64,000 nt of DNA, taken from positions 62,001-126,000 of the forward strand of contig NZ_SWAR01000023.1 in assembly GCF_006386545.1 (NCBI RefSeq), given 5' to 3'. Source of the DNA: Methylibium rhizosphaerae (GTDB lineage Bacteria; Pseudomonadota; Gammaproteobacteria; Burkholderiales; Burkholderiaceae_C). Made by a program: the position numbers and the translations under genes. The notes under the pieces were generated by a model. The model ran no database searches, was not told where the DNA came from, and saw only the letters and a list, made by a program, of their open reading frames with translations. Positions 25,145 to 33,308 of the stretch are shown in pieces (position 1 is the stretch's first letter; each line of letters opens with the position of its first letter).

Positions 25145-26626
25145 CTACGCGCCTTCCTGCGCCGGCTTGCGCAGCAGCTCCTGCAGCTTGCGCACCACCA
25201 GGGTCTCGACCGACTCCGGCTTGCCCGACAGCAGCCACAAGGCGGCCACGATCAGCGGGTACAGGACGGCGCCCACCGGCACGGCCACCATCAGCGCGAC
25301 CACCGCGCCGCTGAGGCTGTCGCCGCTGCCGGCGGCCTGGGCGGCGGCATGCACGCCCCAGCCCATCAGGCAGCTGGCCACCAGGGGGCGCCAGAGGTTG
25401 GCCAGGTAGCCGGCCACCGGCAGGTGCAGGGTGCGAAAGAGGATGGGCAGGCTCACCGCCAGGCTTCCCAGGGCGGCGATCAGCTCGGCATAGGCCACGC
25501 CCATCAGCCCGTAGTCGCCGACGAACAAGGCCACCATGGCGGCCAGCAGCGCCAGCCGCGTGAGCAGGATCACCGTGGTGAGGCGCGGCCGCCCGAGCGC
25601 GATGTAGGCGGCGATGTTGTTCGACGTGATGGCCGACACGGCCCCGGCGAACGCGAGCACCTCGATCACCGGTGCTGCCTCGCCCCACTGTTCGCCCAGC
25701 AGGAGGCGCACCACCGGGCCTGCCAGTACCGCCACCCCTACGCACACCGGCAGCACCAGCATCAGGATGGCTGCGGTGGCGTCGATGCAGGTGCGGCGAA
25801 AGGCGGGCAGGTCGTTCACCAGCCGCGAGTAGCCGGGGAACATGGCGCGGTTGATCGGCGCCACGAGCTCGGTGTGGGCCAGCTGCGCGATCTCGGAACC
25901 CACCGTGTAGGCGCCCAGGGTCTGGGCGCCGAAGGAGCGGCCGACGAAGAAGTGCGGCACCTTGCTCAGCACCACGCTCGCGATGTTGTTGACGAGCAGC
26001 CAGCCGGAAAACGAGAACAGCTCGCGGGTGCATTGCAGCGACAGGCGCGGACGGAAGGGCTGCATCGCATAGCTCAGCACCACGCCGACGATGCGGCCGG
26101 TGGCCATGCCGATCACCAGCGCCCAGTAGGAGCGGAACAGCAGTGCGGCGCCGATGGTCACGCAGAAGGTGACCATGCGCTTGGTGGCCAGCAGCCGGAA
26201 TTCGGTGGCGAAGTCCATGTTGCGGCGGAAATTCACCGTGCCGACGTTTTCGAAGCCCGACAGGAACCAGGCCGCGCCGATGGCCAGCATCACCGCGACC
26301 AGCCGCGGGTCGCCGTAGAAGGCCGAGGCAGGAAGGGCCAGTGCTGCTGTCACCACGGCGCCGCCCGCGGCCACCAGGATGTTGAGCGTCCAGGCGGTGT
26401 CGTAGTGCTCGCGCTGCGGGTCGGCCTTCTGGATGAGCGCGATCTCGAAGCTGAAGGCTGTGGCGAGCTCGATGACCGCGATGATGGACATCGCCATGGC
26501 CACGAGTCCGAAGTCGGCCGGCAGCAGCAGGCGCGCCAGGATGATGGTGCTGACGATGCCGATGGACCGATCGACCAGTCGGAAGAGCACCATCCATGCG
26601 GCGCCCTTGGCAATTTCTCCTCTCAC
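25145..26626 (-). CDS. Wzx-type polysaccharide flippase
   Basis: A 493-residue polytopic membrane protein of the MOP exporter superfamily, group Polysacc_synt (Wzx/RfbX). It has about a dozen or more hydrophobic segments, with family features such as ILARLLLPADFGLVAMAMS near the N-terminus and FSFSGWLLVNNIA mid-protein. It should translocate undecaprenyl-linked repeat units to the periplasm. I chose the GTG at 26626, giving VRGEIAKGAAW, because GAGGA lies 6 nt before it and upstream in-frame residues are not flippase-like. It converges with the CDP-sugar operon (29 bp between stops). With the ligase/polymerase at 8938 it makes a Wzx/Wzy-type export route likely. Confidence 0.9.
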   Translation of the reverse strand: MRGEIAKGAAWMVLFRLVDRSIGIVSTIILARLLLPADFGLVAMAMSIIAVIELATAFSFEIALIQKADPQREHYDTAWTLNILVAAGGAVVTAALALPASAFYGDPRLVAVMLAIGAAWFLSGFENVGTVNFRRNMDFATEFRLLATKRMVTFCVTIGAALLFRSYWALVIGMATGRIVGVVLSYAMQPFRPRLSLQCTRELFSFSGWLLVNNIASVVLSKVPHFFVGRSFGAQTLGAYTVGSEIAQLAHTELVAPINRAMFPGYSRLVNDLPAFRRTCIDATAAILMLVLPVCVGVAVLAGPVVRLLLGEQWGEAAPVIEVLAFAGAVSAITSNNIAAYIALGRPRLTTVILLTRLALLAAMVALFVGDYGLMGVAYAELIAALGSLAVSLPILFRTLHLPVAGYLANLWRPLVASCLMGWGVHAAAQAAGSGDSLSGAVVALMVAVPVGAVLYPLIVAALWLLSGKPESVETLVVRKLQELLRKPAQEGA

Positions 26627-26712
26627 ACCAGCGTTCCTCTGAGTCGATCGACGAAAGAGCGGCGAGCGTAGCAGCGATGCGGCTCGCAAGTGTGTACGGC
26701 ACGGCGACGTTG

Positions 26713-26728
26713 CCCCCGCGATCGGGGG
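26713..26728. promoter_or_regulatory. CCCCCG-4-CGGGGG palindrome upstream of the flippase gene
   Basis: Perfect 6-bp arms CCCCCG (26713-26718) and CGGGGG (26723-26728) around CGAT, 87 bp upstream of the flippase start and 14 bp beyond the stop of the gene at 26742. It resembles the palindrome at 17579-17597. It could be an operator or a terminator stem without a T-run. Confidence 0.35.
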
Positions 26729-26741
26729 ATGCACCGTTCGT

Positions 26742-27731
26742 TCAGGGGTCCTGGATCTTCTGGCGCGAGACGATCAGTTCGTCGTACCAGGTGTACGCCG
26801 GCGCATGGACCTGCGACGAGCTCTTGCCGGTGTTGTAGGGCAGCAGCCAGACCTTGCCGAACTTCTGCCCTTCGCCGGGCGGGCCGGCGGTCAGGTTGTA
26901 CGGGCCCCACTCGACCACCAGCTGCGAGGGTTTGCCCTCGCGGGCGATCCACAGCGACACCTCGCTGCCGATGAACTCGTTGCCCACGCGCGGGCCCGGC
27001 TTGATGCGGATCTGGAAGGTCATCCATTCGTCGGCCGCGTAGCCGACGCAGTTGCCCGCCGGTGCGAAGAAGCTCTTCGGCGTGCTGCGGCCCTGCGAGT
27101 AGAGGCAGTAGGGCGCCGGGCGGCCGTTCTGGATCTTGAAGTCGGAGCCGCCGAACGGCTGGTAGAAGCCGTCGTAGGGGCCGTGCGAGGCCGAGCCGGT
27201 GCAGGAGTTGTAGAGCACCGGCACGCCTTCTTGCGCATAGTTGAACAGCACCACCTCGAGCGGCGAGCAAGACGGCGCAATGCGTCCCGGACGGTCGCCG
27301 GTGCCGATGATCACCTGCTTGAAGCCGCCGCCGCCCTGGTACCTGGCGGCGAGCAGTTCGGGGCTGAAGCGTTGGCGCCACTGGACGAAGAACTCCTCGC
27401 CGTCGGCAAACTGCACCGACAGGTCGTTGGCGAAGTTGGTGAAGTAGCTGCCCGAGGTGTTGGCGCCTGACTGCGGCGGGATGGTGAACTTCAGCGAGCC
27501 CGAGCCGGAGGCCTTGACCGTGGTGTCGATGGCCGGCGTGGCCGCGCCGGTGAGGATGCCAGAGGCATCGCCCGAGCGTCCGGCAATGGTGGCGGGCTCG
27601 TCGAAGCCCACGCACTTGACGACCCCGGGTTGGGCACAGCGGGCCTGGAAGTCGGGGCCTGCCGCCGCGGCTGCGGCCATTGCGCCGCAGGCCGCGAGGC
27701 TCGCCGCGAGGGCTTGCGTGAATCGCTTCAT
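26742..27731 (-). CDS. Secreted beta-sandwich (ConA-like) carbohydrate protein, paralogue 1
   Basis: A 329-residue exported protein with an N-terminal signal peptide (MKRFTQALAASLAACGAMAAAAAAG). The mature part is one domain shared with 28461-30548 and 42078-43205. Hallmarks are [62 protein letters not shown] and the C-terminal [12 protein letters not shown] followed by [11 protein letters not shown]. The pattern suggests a concanavalin-like jelly roll as in several polysaccharide lyases and lectins, but I cannot place it in a named family. Its start lies just 26 bp after a strong terminator of the upstream gene. Role in binding or trimming the polymer is inferred. Confidence 0.75.
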   Translation of the reverse strand: MKRFTQALAASLAACGAMAAAAAAGPDFQARCAQPGVVKCVGFDEPATIAGRSGDASGILTGAATPAIDTTVKASGSGSLKFTIPPQSGANTSGSYFTNFANDLSVQFADGEEFFVQWRQRFSPELLAARYQGGGGFKQVIIGTGDRPGRIAPSCSPLEVVLFNYAQEGVPVLYNSCTGSASHGPYDGFYQPFGGSDFKIQNGRPAPYCLYSQGRSTPKSFFAPAGNCVGYAADEWMTFQIRIKPGPRVGNEFIGSEVSLWIAREGKPSQLVVEWGPYNLTAGPPGEGQKFGKVWLLPYNTGKSSSQVHAPAYTWYDELIVSRQKIQDP

Positions 27732-27757
27732 GGCGTGCGATCGTACAAGCACGCCCA

Positions 27758-27785
27758 AGAAAAAAGCCCCCGCATCGCGGGGGCT
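27758..27785 (-). terminator. Rho-independent terminator after the propeller gene
   Basis: On the minus strand a 9-bp perfect stem AGCCCCCGC/GCGGGGGCT (arms 27777-27785 and 27765-27773, triloop) is followed by a run of seven T. It lies 22 bp after the stop at 27808 and should end transcription of the lipoprotein unit. Confidence 0.9.
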
Positions 27786-27807
27786 CCGGTGGTCAGGGCC
27801 GGGCCGG

Positions 27808-28464
27808 TCAGTTGGCCGTGCGCAGGAACCACAGGTTGCCGTCGTAGGTGGGCGCGTACACCACACCCTTGAGCTGCGGCACGTACTGGAAGCGCGACCA
27901 CACGCCGTTGGTGCTGGCCGGCACGCTGGTGCCGTTGGTGGTGGTCATCACGTCGACCGCGAAGGTGCTGGCGTTGATGCGGTACACCGTGTTGCCGGAA
28001 CCGGCCTTGCGCAGCAGGAAGGCGTCCTGCAGCGGGTCGTACACCATGCCGTTGCCGTCACCGGAGAGCGCGCTGGCGTAGGTGCCTGTCAGCGTGATCG
28101 TCTGCGTGGTGTTGGTGGCCACGTTGTAGATGCCGTGGTCGTTGGCGTTGCCGCCCAGCAGCAGGATGCGATTGCGCTTGGTGTCCATCGCCGAGGCGGC
28201 GTACTGGCCGTAGACCGACGCGTTGCCCACCACGGTGGACCACTGGTTGGTCGAGTTGCTCCAGCGCATCACCTTCCAGCTGGCGAACATGTACAGGTCG
28301 CCGGTGGTCTTGTTCTCGGTGACGGCAGGGCAGGGCGTGGAGCCCAGTTCCGTCGTCTCGTCCGGGTAGGTGCGAGCTGGATCCCAGTCGTTGGTGCCCA
28401 GGTTGAAGCCGTCGACGGTGCCGAGCATGTAGCCGTTGCCCCAGCGCGAGCCGCCCAGGATCAT
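27808..28464 (-). CDS. Beta-propeller C-terminal half, out of frame with upstream gene
   Basis: A 218-residue frame that continues the Kelch-like propeller of 28461-30548 but in the -1 frame. It begins [19 protein letters not shown] in the middle of a blade (the sense frame further upstream reads [12 protein letters not shown]) and ends [20 protein letters not shown]. The ATG overlaps the upstream TGA, so reinitiation could give a separate peptide, but without a signal sequence it would stay in the cytoplasm. The sister copy at 43260-43916 has the same length and the same split. Either both genes are broken, or the assembly is wrong at a repeat edge, or a two-peptide state is real. Confidence 0.75.
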   Translation of the reverse strand: MILGGSRWGNGYMLGTVDGFNLGTNDWDPARTYPDETTELGSTPCPAVTENKTTGDLYMFASWKVMRWSNSTNQWSTVVGNASVYGQYAASAMDTKRNRILLLGGNANDHGIYNVATNTTQTITLTGTYASALSGDGNGMVYDPLQDAFLLRKAGSGNTVYRINASTFAVDVMTTTNGTSVPASTNGVWSRFQYVPQLKGVVYAPTYDGNLWFLRTAN

Positions 28465-28501
28465 GACGCGGTTGCGGACCTGGTTGACGGTGGTGCCGTA
28501 G
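28379..28501. repeat. 123-bp perfect repeat, copy A
   Basis: Identical base for base to 43831-43953 in the same orientation. It covers the first 86 nt of the downstream propeller frame and runs up to the exact point where the upstream frame is lost. Flanking sequence is similar but not identical. Confidence 0.95.
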
Positions 28502-30548
28502 AGTGCGAGCCGTTCTGCGTGATCTGCGACACCGGGGTCGAAGCGCGGGGCTCGGTCCAGGTGGGCGCGTTGTCCAGCAGGCGGATGCGGTTCACTTCGT
28601 TGCCGGCGTAGTCGGTGTGGCCGCCGTTGGCCGCCGAATACAGCGAGCCGTCACGCGTGTCGAGCGCAAAGCCGTTCCAGGCAGTGACCTTCGACTGCGG
28701 GCCGTAGCCCAGCGTCGGGTAGGTCTTCACCGCCATCGGTGCGGCGGCGAGGGCCGAGTTCGGGATCTGCTTCCACTCGCCAACAGCCATGCCCTGGCGC
28801 CAGGTCGGCATGCCGGTTTCCGCGGGTACCGGTGCCGGCGACGGTGCCGGGGTCGGCGCAGGCGTCGGGGCGGGCGTGGGCGCGGGCGTCGGAGCCGGGG
28901 TCGGCGCAGGCGTGGGAGCCGGCGTCGGGGCGGGCGTGGGCGCGGGCGTCGGTGCCGGGGTCGGCGCAGGCGTGGGGGCCGGCGTGGGCGTCGGCGACGG
29001 AGCGGTCGTCGAGGTCGTCGGGTCGGCGATCTTGGTGCGCGAGACGATCAGCTCGTCGTACCAGGTGTAGGCCACCGGGTAAGCCGTGCTCGAGCTCTTG
29101 CCGGTGTTGTAGGGCAGCAGCCAGATCTTGCCGTAGCGCTGGTTGTCGGTCGCCGAGCCGGCGGAGATGTTGTAGGGGCCGTACTGGATCACCAGCTCCG
29201 ACGGCTTGCCTTCGCGAGCCATCCACATGGTGATGTAGCTGCCCTGGAACTCGTCACCCACGCGCTGGCCGAGCTTCACATGGACTTGGAAGGTCATCCA
29301 CTCGTTGGCCGCGTAGCCGAAGCAGTTGCCGCTGGGCGGGAAGTAGCTGGTGGACTTCTGCGAGTACAGGCAGCCTGCGCCGGTGCGGCCGTTCTGCAGC
29401 TTGAAGTCGTAGGCGCCATAGGGCTGGTAGAAGCCGTCGTACGGGCCGTGCGAGGCGGAGCCGGTGCACGAGTTGTACATGACCGGGAAGCCGTTCTGGC
29501 CGTAGTTGAACATCACCAGTTCAAGGGCCGAGCACGACGAGTAGATCTTCCCCGGCTGGTCGCCCGAGCCGATGATGATCTGCTTGAAGCCGCCACCGCC
29601 GGCGTACTGGTTGGCGATGAACTCCGAGCTGAAGCGCTGGCGCCACTGCACGTAGAACTCCTGGCCGGCGCCGAACTGCGTGTTCAGGTCTGCCGAGAGG
29701 TTGGTGAACCAGGAGCCGGAGGTGTCTGCCGCCGAGTTCGACGGGATGGTGAACTTCAGCGAACTGTTGCCCGAGGCGCGTTGGCCGGTGTCGCGCACGG
29801 CGCGGGTGTAGTCGGACGTGCCGTAGGGCGGCAGGATGCCGGAGTTGTAGCCGTAGGCGCCATTCTGGCCGCCGCTGCCGGTGCTGAAGTCGCCGACGTC
29901 GTCGAAGCCTACGCACTTGACCACGCCAGCCTGGGAGCAGCGGGTGCCGAAGTCCTGGGAGCCGCTGGTTGCGGGCGCGGGCGCGGGGGTGGGCGCAGGC
30001 GTCGGAGCGGGCGTCGGGGCCGCGGTAGGTGCCGGGGTCGGAGCAGGGGTCGGCGCAGGCGTCGGGGCCGGCGTGGGCGCGGGGGTCGGTGCAGGCGTGG
30101 CGGACGGGGCGGGTGCGTCGGCCGTGAGCACGGTCGTGGTGCTGGCCCGGTTGCCCGCGCCGTCGACGGCGGTCACCGTGATGGTGTTGGAGCCGGACTG
30201 CAGCTGGATGCCGGTGGCCGTCCAGGTGGCGGCGGTGGTGGTGCCGCTCAGCGTGGCACTGCCGGAGCCGCCGCGATCGTTGGCCCAGCGCACGCGGTAC
30301 AGCCGGCGGTTGTCGGCGGCCTTGCCCGTGAGGCCCACCACGTTGGCGGAGCTGCCAGGCAGGGTGCCGGTGATGCTGACGGTGGGCGCGGTGGTGTCGC
30401 CCCAGCTGCCTTTCTCGAGGTTGGCCTCATCGTTGAGCAACGACGCTTCGGGGTCATCAGAGCCGCCAGCTCCTCCACACGCAGCGAGTGCCAAGCAAGT
30501 GATTGCCTGCGAAACCGCCAGGGCGGTTCTGTTCATCCGGAAATTCAT
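28461..30548 (-). CDS. Multi-domain surface lipoprotein: Ig-like, beta-sandwich, half propeller
   Basis: A 695-residue lipoprotein (lipobox LAAC, Cys24). Order: Ig-like domain (about 52-143), Thr-Pro-Ala-Pro linker (145-197), beta-sandwich domain like paralogue 1 (about 199-510), a second long TPAP linker, then the first blades of a Kelch-like propeller from [17 protein letters not shown]. It stops after 19 out-of-frame residues; the remaining blades are in the -1 frame at 27808-28464. A fused product would have about 910 residues. The start was chosen at 30548, with GGAAAG 6 nt upstream. The domain fusion combines what are two separate genes at 42078-44563. Probably a polymer-binding or polymer-modifying outer-membrane protein. 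Confidence 0.78.
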   Translation of the reverse strand: MNFRMNRTALAVSQAITCLALAACGGAGGSDDPEASLLNDEANLEKGSWGDTTAPTVSITGTLPGSSANVVGLTGKAADNRRLYRVRWANDRGGSGSATLSGTTTAATWTATGIQLQSGSNTITVTAVDGAGNRASTTTVLTADAPAPSATPAPTPAPTPAPTPAPTPAPTPAPTAAPTPAPTPAPTPAPAPATSGSQDFGTRCSQAGVVKCVGFDDVGDFSTGSGGQNGAYGYNSGILPPYGTSDYTRAVRDTGQRASGNSSLKFTIPSNSAADTSGSWFTNLSADLNTQFGAGQEFYVQWRQRFSSEFIANQYAGGGGFKQIIIGSGDQPGKIYSSCSALELVMFNYGQNGFPVMYNSCTGSASHGPYDGFYQPYGAYDFKLQNGRTGAGCLYSQKSTSYFPPSGNCFGYAANEWMTFQVHVKLGQRVGDEFQGSYITMWMAREGKPSELVIQYGPYNISAGSATDNQRYGKIWLLPYNTGKSSSTAYPVAYTWYDELIVSRTKIADPTTSTTAPSPTPTPAPTPAPTPAPTPAPTPAPTPAPTPAPTPAPTPAPTPAPTPAPTPAPSPAPVPAETGMPTWRQGMAVGEWKQIPNSALAAAPMAVKTYPTLGYGPQSKVTAWNGFALDTRDGSLYSAANGGHTDYAGNEVNRIRLLDNAPTWTEPRASTPVSQITQNGSHSTAPPSTRSATAS
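28821..29027 (-). repeat. Thr-Pro-Ala-Pro linker repeat 2 of the multi-domain lipoprotein
   Basis: Low-complexity coding repeat of 12-bp units (GGCGTCGGNGCN on the + strand) between the beta-sandwich and the propeller. Long near-identical repeats of this kind allow slippage and recombination with the linker at 29958-30116 of the same gene. Confidence 0.8.
29958..30116 (-). repeat. Thr-Pro-Ala-Pro linker repeat 1 of the multi-domain lipoprotein
   Basis: Codes residues 145-197, ten tandem four-residue units of TPAP type (one TAAP), between the Ig-like and beta-sandwich domains. Confidence 0.8.
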
Positions 30549-31128
30549 TCCCAACTTTCCAAGTCTGATTCGTCACCCTCCGCTCCTGCGAGGAGCGGGG
30601 CACTAGGGCAGTGTTCGGGCGATCAACCGACAGGAGAAAGTCAGTGGGACGCTGGTGCGTGTTCGCGCTGCACTGCCAATTGGCGTTTGCCAGACGGGGA
30701 TCTGGGCTTTGAGACGCCAAAGGCACGGTTTGCGGGGTGAACAGTACCGGCCGGCGGAAGAAGGGGCGTAACGAGCCTGGGCGGATGTAACGAGGCCTTT
30801 TGTGACAGCCGGATCAAGCGAGTCACGTCTTTCAACCCCCTGTTCGCGGGGTTCCGCTAGGGAAAGCGAGCATTGCTACAGGTGTGACAGCAACCCGTCC
30901 CGGCGGTCGTATTTCACAAGCCCGTTTTACAAAGAAGTACGAGTCTGCGGCCACCGTTACAGCGCTGGCAGCCGCGCCGCGGAACTCCGGCTTCAGCGCA
31001 GAGGGCACGGCGGGCACCGTTCACTTGAGGGGGAGGCCTGCTGTCGCGCAGGGAAGTTGAGGCATCATCGCCCATTCGCGGTCGAATGAGGCCCCGAAAT
31101 GCGCAGATATTGAAGGCGGAGCCATCTG
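30549..31128. other. 580-bp divergent intergenic region
   Basis: The longest gene-free stretch in the window. It separates the multi-domain lipoprotein (-) from the acyltransferase (+) and is visibly less GC-rich than its neighbours. It holds a perfect hairpin (30580-30598) in the leader of the lipoprotein, a GTAACGAG direct repeat (30768-30775 and 30787-30794), an AACCCC/GGGGTT palindrome (30834-30839 and 30848-30853) and a GTGAC/GTCAC inverted repeat (30802-30806 and 30822-30826). I see no convincing coding frame, tRNA or sigma-54 site. It probably carries promoters and operators for both flanking genes. Confidence 0.6.
30580..30598 (-). promoter_or_regulatory. Hairpin in the leader of the multi-domain lipoprotein gene
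   Basis: A perfect 8-bp stem CCGCTCCT/AGGAGCGG with triloop GCG, 31 nt upstream of the start at 30548. It could stabilise the mRNA 5' end or act as an attenuator; no T-run follows on either strand. Confidence 0.45.
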
Positions 31129-32358
31129 ATGAAACCAGCGGCAACAGGCGCCGTGGTCGGCGATATCACCAAGGCACATTATGTGCAGTTGGACGGCCTG
31201 CGCGGGTTGGCTATTTTGCTGGTGATGATCTATCACTTCTGCCTGCCGCACCCTGAATTTCATGGCCGAGATTCCGGGATATTGCTTCAGCTCGGTCAGG
31301 CCGGCTGGATGGGGGTGGATCTGTTTTTCGTGCTTTCGGGTTTCCTGATCACCGGGATCCTCACTGAAACTCGCGACCAGAAGCACTATTTCCGCAATTT
31401 CCTCGGGCGCCGCTTTCTTCGCATCTGGCCGCTGTACTACCTGAGCCTGGTGGTGTTGCTGGTGCTGGTGCCCATGGTGCTGCCGGCGGTGCCTGCCGAG
31501 CTGAAGAGCATGCAGGACAAGCAGGCGTGGTTCTGGCTCTATGCCGCCAACTGGCTGTTCGCTCAGGAAGGCGGCTTCTCCCAGACCTCGGGCGGCTATT
31601 TCTGGTCGCTGGCCGTCGAGGAGCAGTTCTACCTGGTCTGGCCCTTCGTCGTGTACGCCCTGTCCAGCCGCATGCTGCTGCGGGTGAGCCTCGGGCTGCT
31701 GGCCGGGTCGCTGCTGCTGCGGGTGGTCCTCGTGCACCTCGGTGTGAGCACCGGCTCCCTCTACACCATCACGTTCGCGCACCTCGACGGCCTGGCGGTC
31801 GGTTCGTGCCTGGCGCTGTGCCTGCGCTCACCCGGGCTGCTGCCTCGCCTGCTGAAGGTCATGCCGGTGGCCGCGGCGCTGTCGGCGGTCGGCCTCGCGG
31901 CAGTGCGCCTGGCCGACCACGACCTCTTCTTCTGGAGCCGCCAGATGGCGACTTTCGGCTACACCTTCGTCGCAATCCTGGGTGGTGCCCTGCTGCTTTA
32001 CGTGGTGCGCGGCGGGCAGGCCTTCGGTGTGGCGCGGCTGTTCTCCAGCCGCTTCATGGCCCAGTGCGGCAAGTACAGCTATGCGCTGTACCTGGTGCAC
32101 GTACCGGTGGCCAGCCTGCTGTTCCCGGTGGTCTTCAAGCTGCTCGGCGGCTGGCAGCCGGTGATCGGCTACAACGGCGTCTTCCTGGCGTTTGCGGCGG
32201 TGTCGTTTGCCGCGTCGTGGGCCGTGTCGGTGGCGAGCTGGCACCTGTTCGAGAAGCGCATCCTCGCCTTCAAGCGCTACTTCAGCTACGACGAGCCGGC
32301 TGACGAGCGAGCAACTGCGCCAGTTGCTCATTCAGCCGCGCATAGGCTGCCGGGTTGA
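31129..32358 (+). CDS. OafA/YrhL-type membrane acyltransferase
   Basis: A 409-residue acyltransferase-3 family membrane protein that moves acetyl or other acyl groups onto sugars of surface polymers. Visible family features are LDGLRGLAILLVMIYHF with the essential His36, DLFFVLSGFLITGIL, RRFLRIWPLYYLSLV and YFWSLAVEEQFYLVWPF, with about ten membrane segments. Unlike some OafA proteins it has no fused SGNH domain, but separate SGNH genes lie on both sides of the following gap. GGCGGAG upstream of the ATG is a reasonable ribosome binding site. Its 3' end overlaps the convergent SGNH gene by 77 bp. Confidence 0.9.
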   Translation: MKPAATGAVVGDITKAHYVQLDGLRGLAILLVMIYHFCLPHPEFHGRDSGILLQLGQAGWMGVDLFFVLSGFLITGILTETRDQKHYFRNFLGRRFLRIWPLYYLSLVVLLVLVPMVLPAVPAELKSMQDKQAWFWLYAANWLFAQEGGFSQTSGGYFWSLAVEEQFYLVWPFVVYALSSRMLLRVSLGLLAGSLLLRVVLVHLGVSTGSLYTITFAHLDGLAVGSCLALCLRSPGLLPRLLKVMPVAAALSAVGLAAVRLADHDLFFWSRQMATFGYTFVAILGGALLLYVVRGGQAFGVARLFSSRFMAQCGKYSYALYLVHVPVASLLFPVVFKLLGGWQPVIGYNGVFLAFAAVSFAASWAVSVASWHLFEKRILAFKRYFSYDEPADERATAPVAHSAAHRLPG

Positions 32359-33067
32359 CATGCAGGAAGAAGTCCGGGTCCTCGTAGCCCGGGTCGATGT
32401 GCGCGCCGCTGCCGCGCAGCAGCGCATGCGCATCTAGCACCAGCACCCGCCGGCCGTCGGCCAGGCCGCGAATCAGCTCGTTGGCCTGCTCGATATGGTC
32501 CAGCGTCCTGGCGTCCCAGCTCGCACGCCGCAATAACGGTGGAGGTGCGGGCGGAAATATGGTCGTGAAAATGACCACCTCACTGCGCTGCAGCAGGGCT
32601 TCACGAATGGCTCGGATATTGCCTTTCAGCCGATCGGTGATTTGCCGCTGGTAGCCGGGCAGCGCACCCAGCGGGTGAAGGTCGTTGATGCCGATCTGCA
32701 CCACCGCATAGTCCGTCTTCGCGACCGGCCGGCTCTGCAGCTGGAGAAGCGTCTGGCTCGAGGTCTGGGAGCCATGGGCGAAATTCACCGGAACCCAGGG
32801 CTGGCCGCCCTTGGCCAGCGCCCAGCTGTAGGCCCGCGAATCTCCCCAGTAGGCCACCGATACCTGGCCTTCATTTGCCGGCGATACACCTTGCGGGTCG
32901 GCTTCTGAATAACCGAGCGGAAATATCCGCGAAAAATGCAGCTTGGCGAAGGAGCTCTGGGTCGCGAAGAGGAGCGCTGCGTTCGCGGCCAGGCTGGCCA
33001 GCAGCAGGGCCGCCAGCCACGGGAGGAGCTTCGAGGGGTTGTAGGAAGACACGCTCACCCTTTCCAT
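32282..33067 (-). CDS. Membrane-anchored SGNH-fold hydrolase/acyltransferase
   Basis: A 261-residue protein with one N-terminal membrane helix (about residues 14-35) and a periplasmic SGNH domain. Block I is AYWGDSRAYSW with catalytic Ser77, block III is QIGINDLHP, and the block V histidine is in FFLHVNPAAYARL. Such proteins are esterases or the periplasmic acyl-acceptor half of O-acetylation systems. The start MERVSVSS is one of several possible (a GTG lies 9 nt later). It is the only minus-strand gene in its area and overlaps the end of the OafA-type gene by 77 bp tail to tail. It may complete the two-component acylation with that neighbour. Confidence 0.85.
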   Translation of the reverse strand: MERVSVSSYNPSKLLPWLAALLLASLAANAALLFATQSSFAKLHFSRIFPLGYSEADPQGVSPANEGQVSVAYWGDSRAYSWALAKGGQPWVPVNFAHGSQTSSQTLLQLQSRPVAKTDYAVVQIGINDLHPLGALPGYQRQITDRLKGNIRAIREALLQRSEVVIFTTIFPPAPPPLLRRASWDARTLDHIEQANELIRGLADGRRVLVLDAHALLRGSGAHIDPGYEDPDFFLHVNPAAYARLNEQLAQLLARQPARRS

Positions 33068-33308
33068 CCAATGACGTGCGAGCCGGCCGCAATGTAGCGC
33101 AGCGCCAGTGCGCTTCGCAGTGTGCTGGCGAGCGTACAGAGGGGCACCGGGGCAGCTCACGCCCCCCAAGGTAGAGGATTCCAGGGGCACAGGCGCGTCA
33201 TCAGAATCCGTCTGCGAAAAACGCCTCGCCGGCACACGCCGTGAGGCCTGCCGCCTCCGCAGCGACGCGGGCGTTCCGCGACCAAGCGCACTCTTGGCAC
33301 CGACCTGC

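Noticed and set aside
28461-28501. Programmed -1 ribosomal frameshift joining the two propeller halves
   Set aside because: No X-XXY-YYZ slippery heptamer lies in the 42 nt between the frame break and the stop, and no obvious stimulatory structure follows.
30549-31128. tRNA, small gene or sigma-54 promoter in the long gap
   Set aside because: No cloverleaf-like pairing with a T-loop was found, short frames lack ribosome binding sites, and GG-N10-GC spacing is not met by candidates such as the one near 30720-30735.
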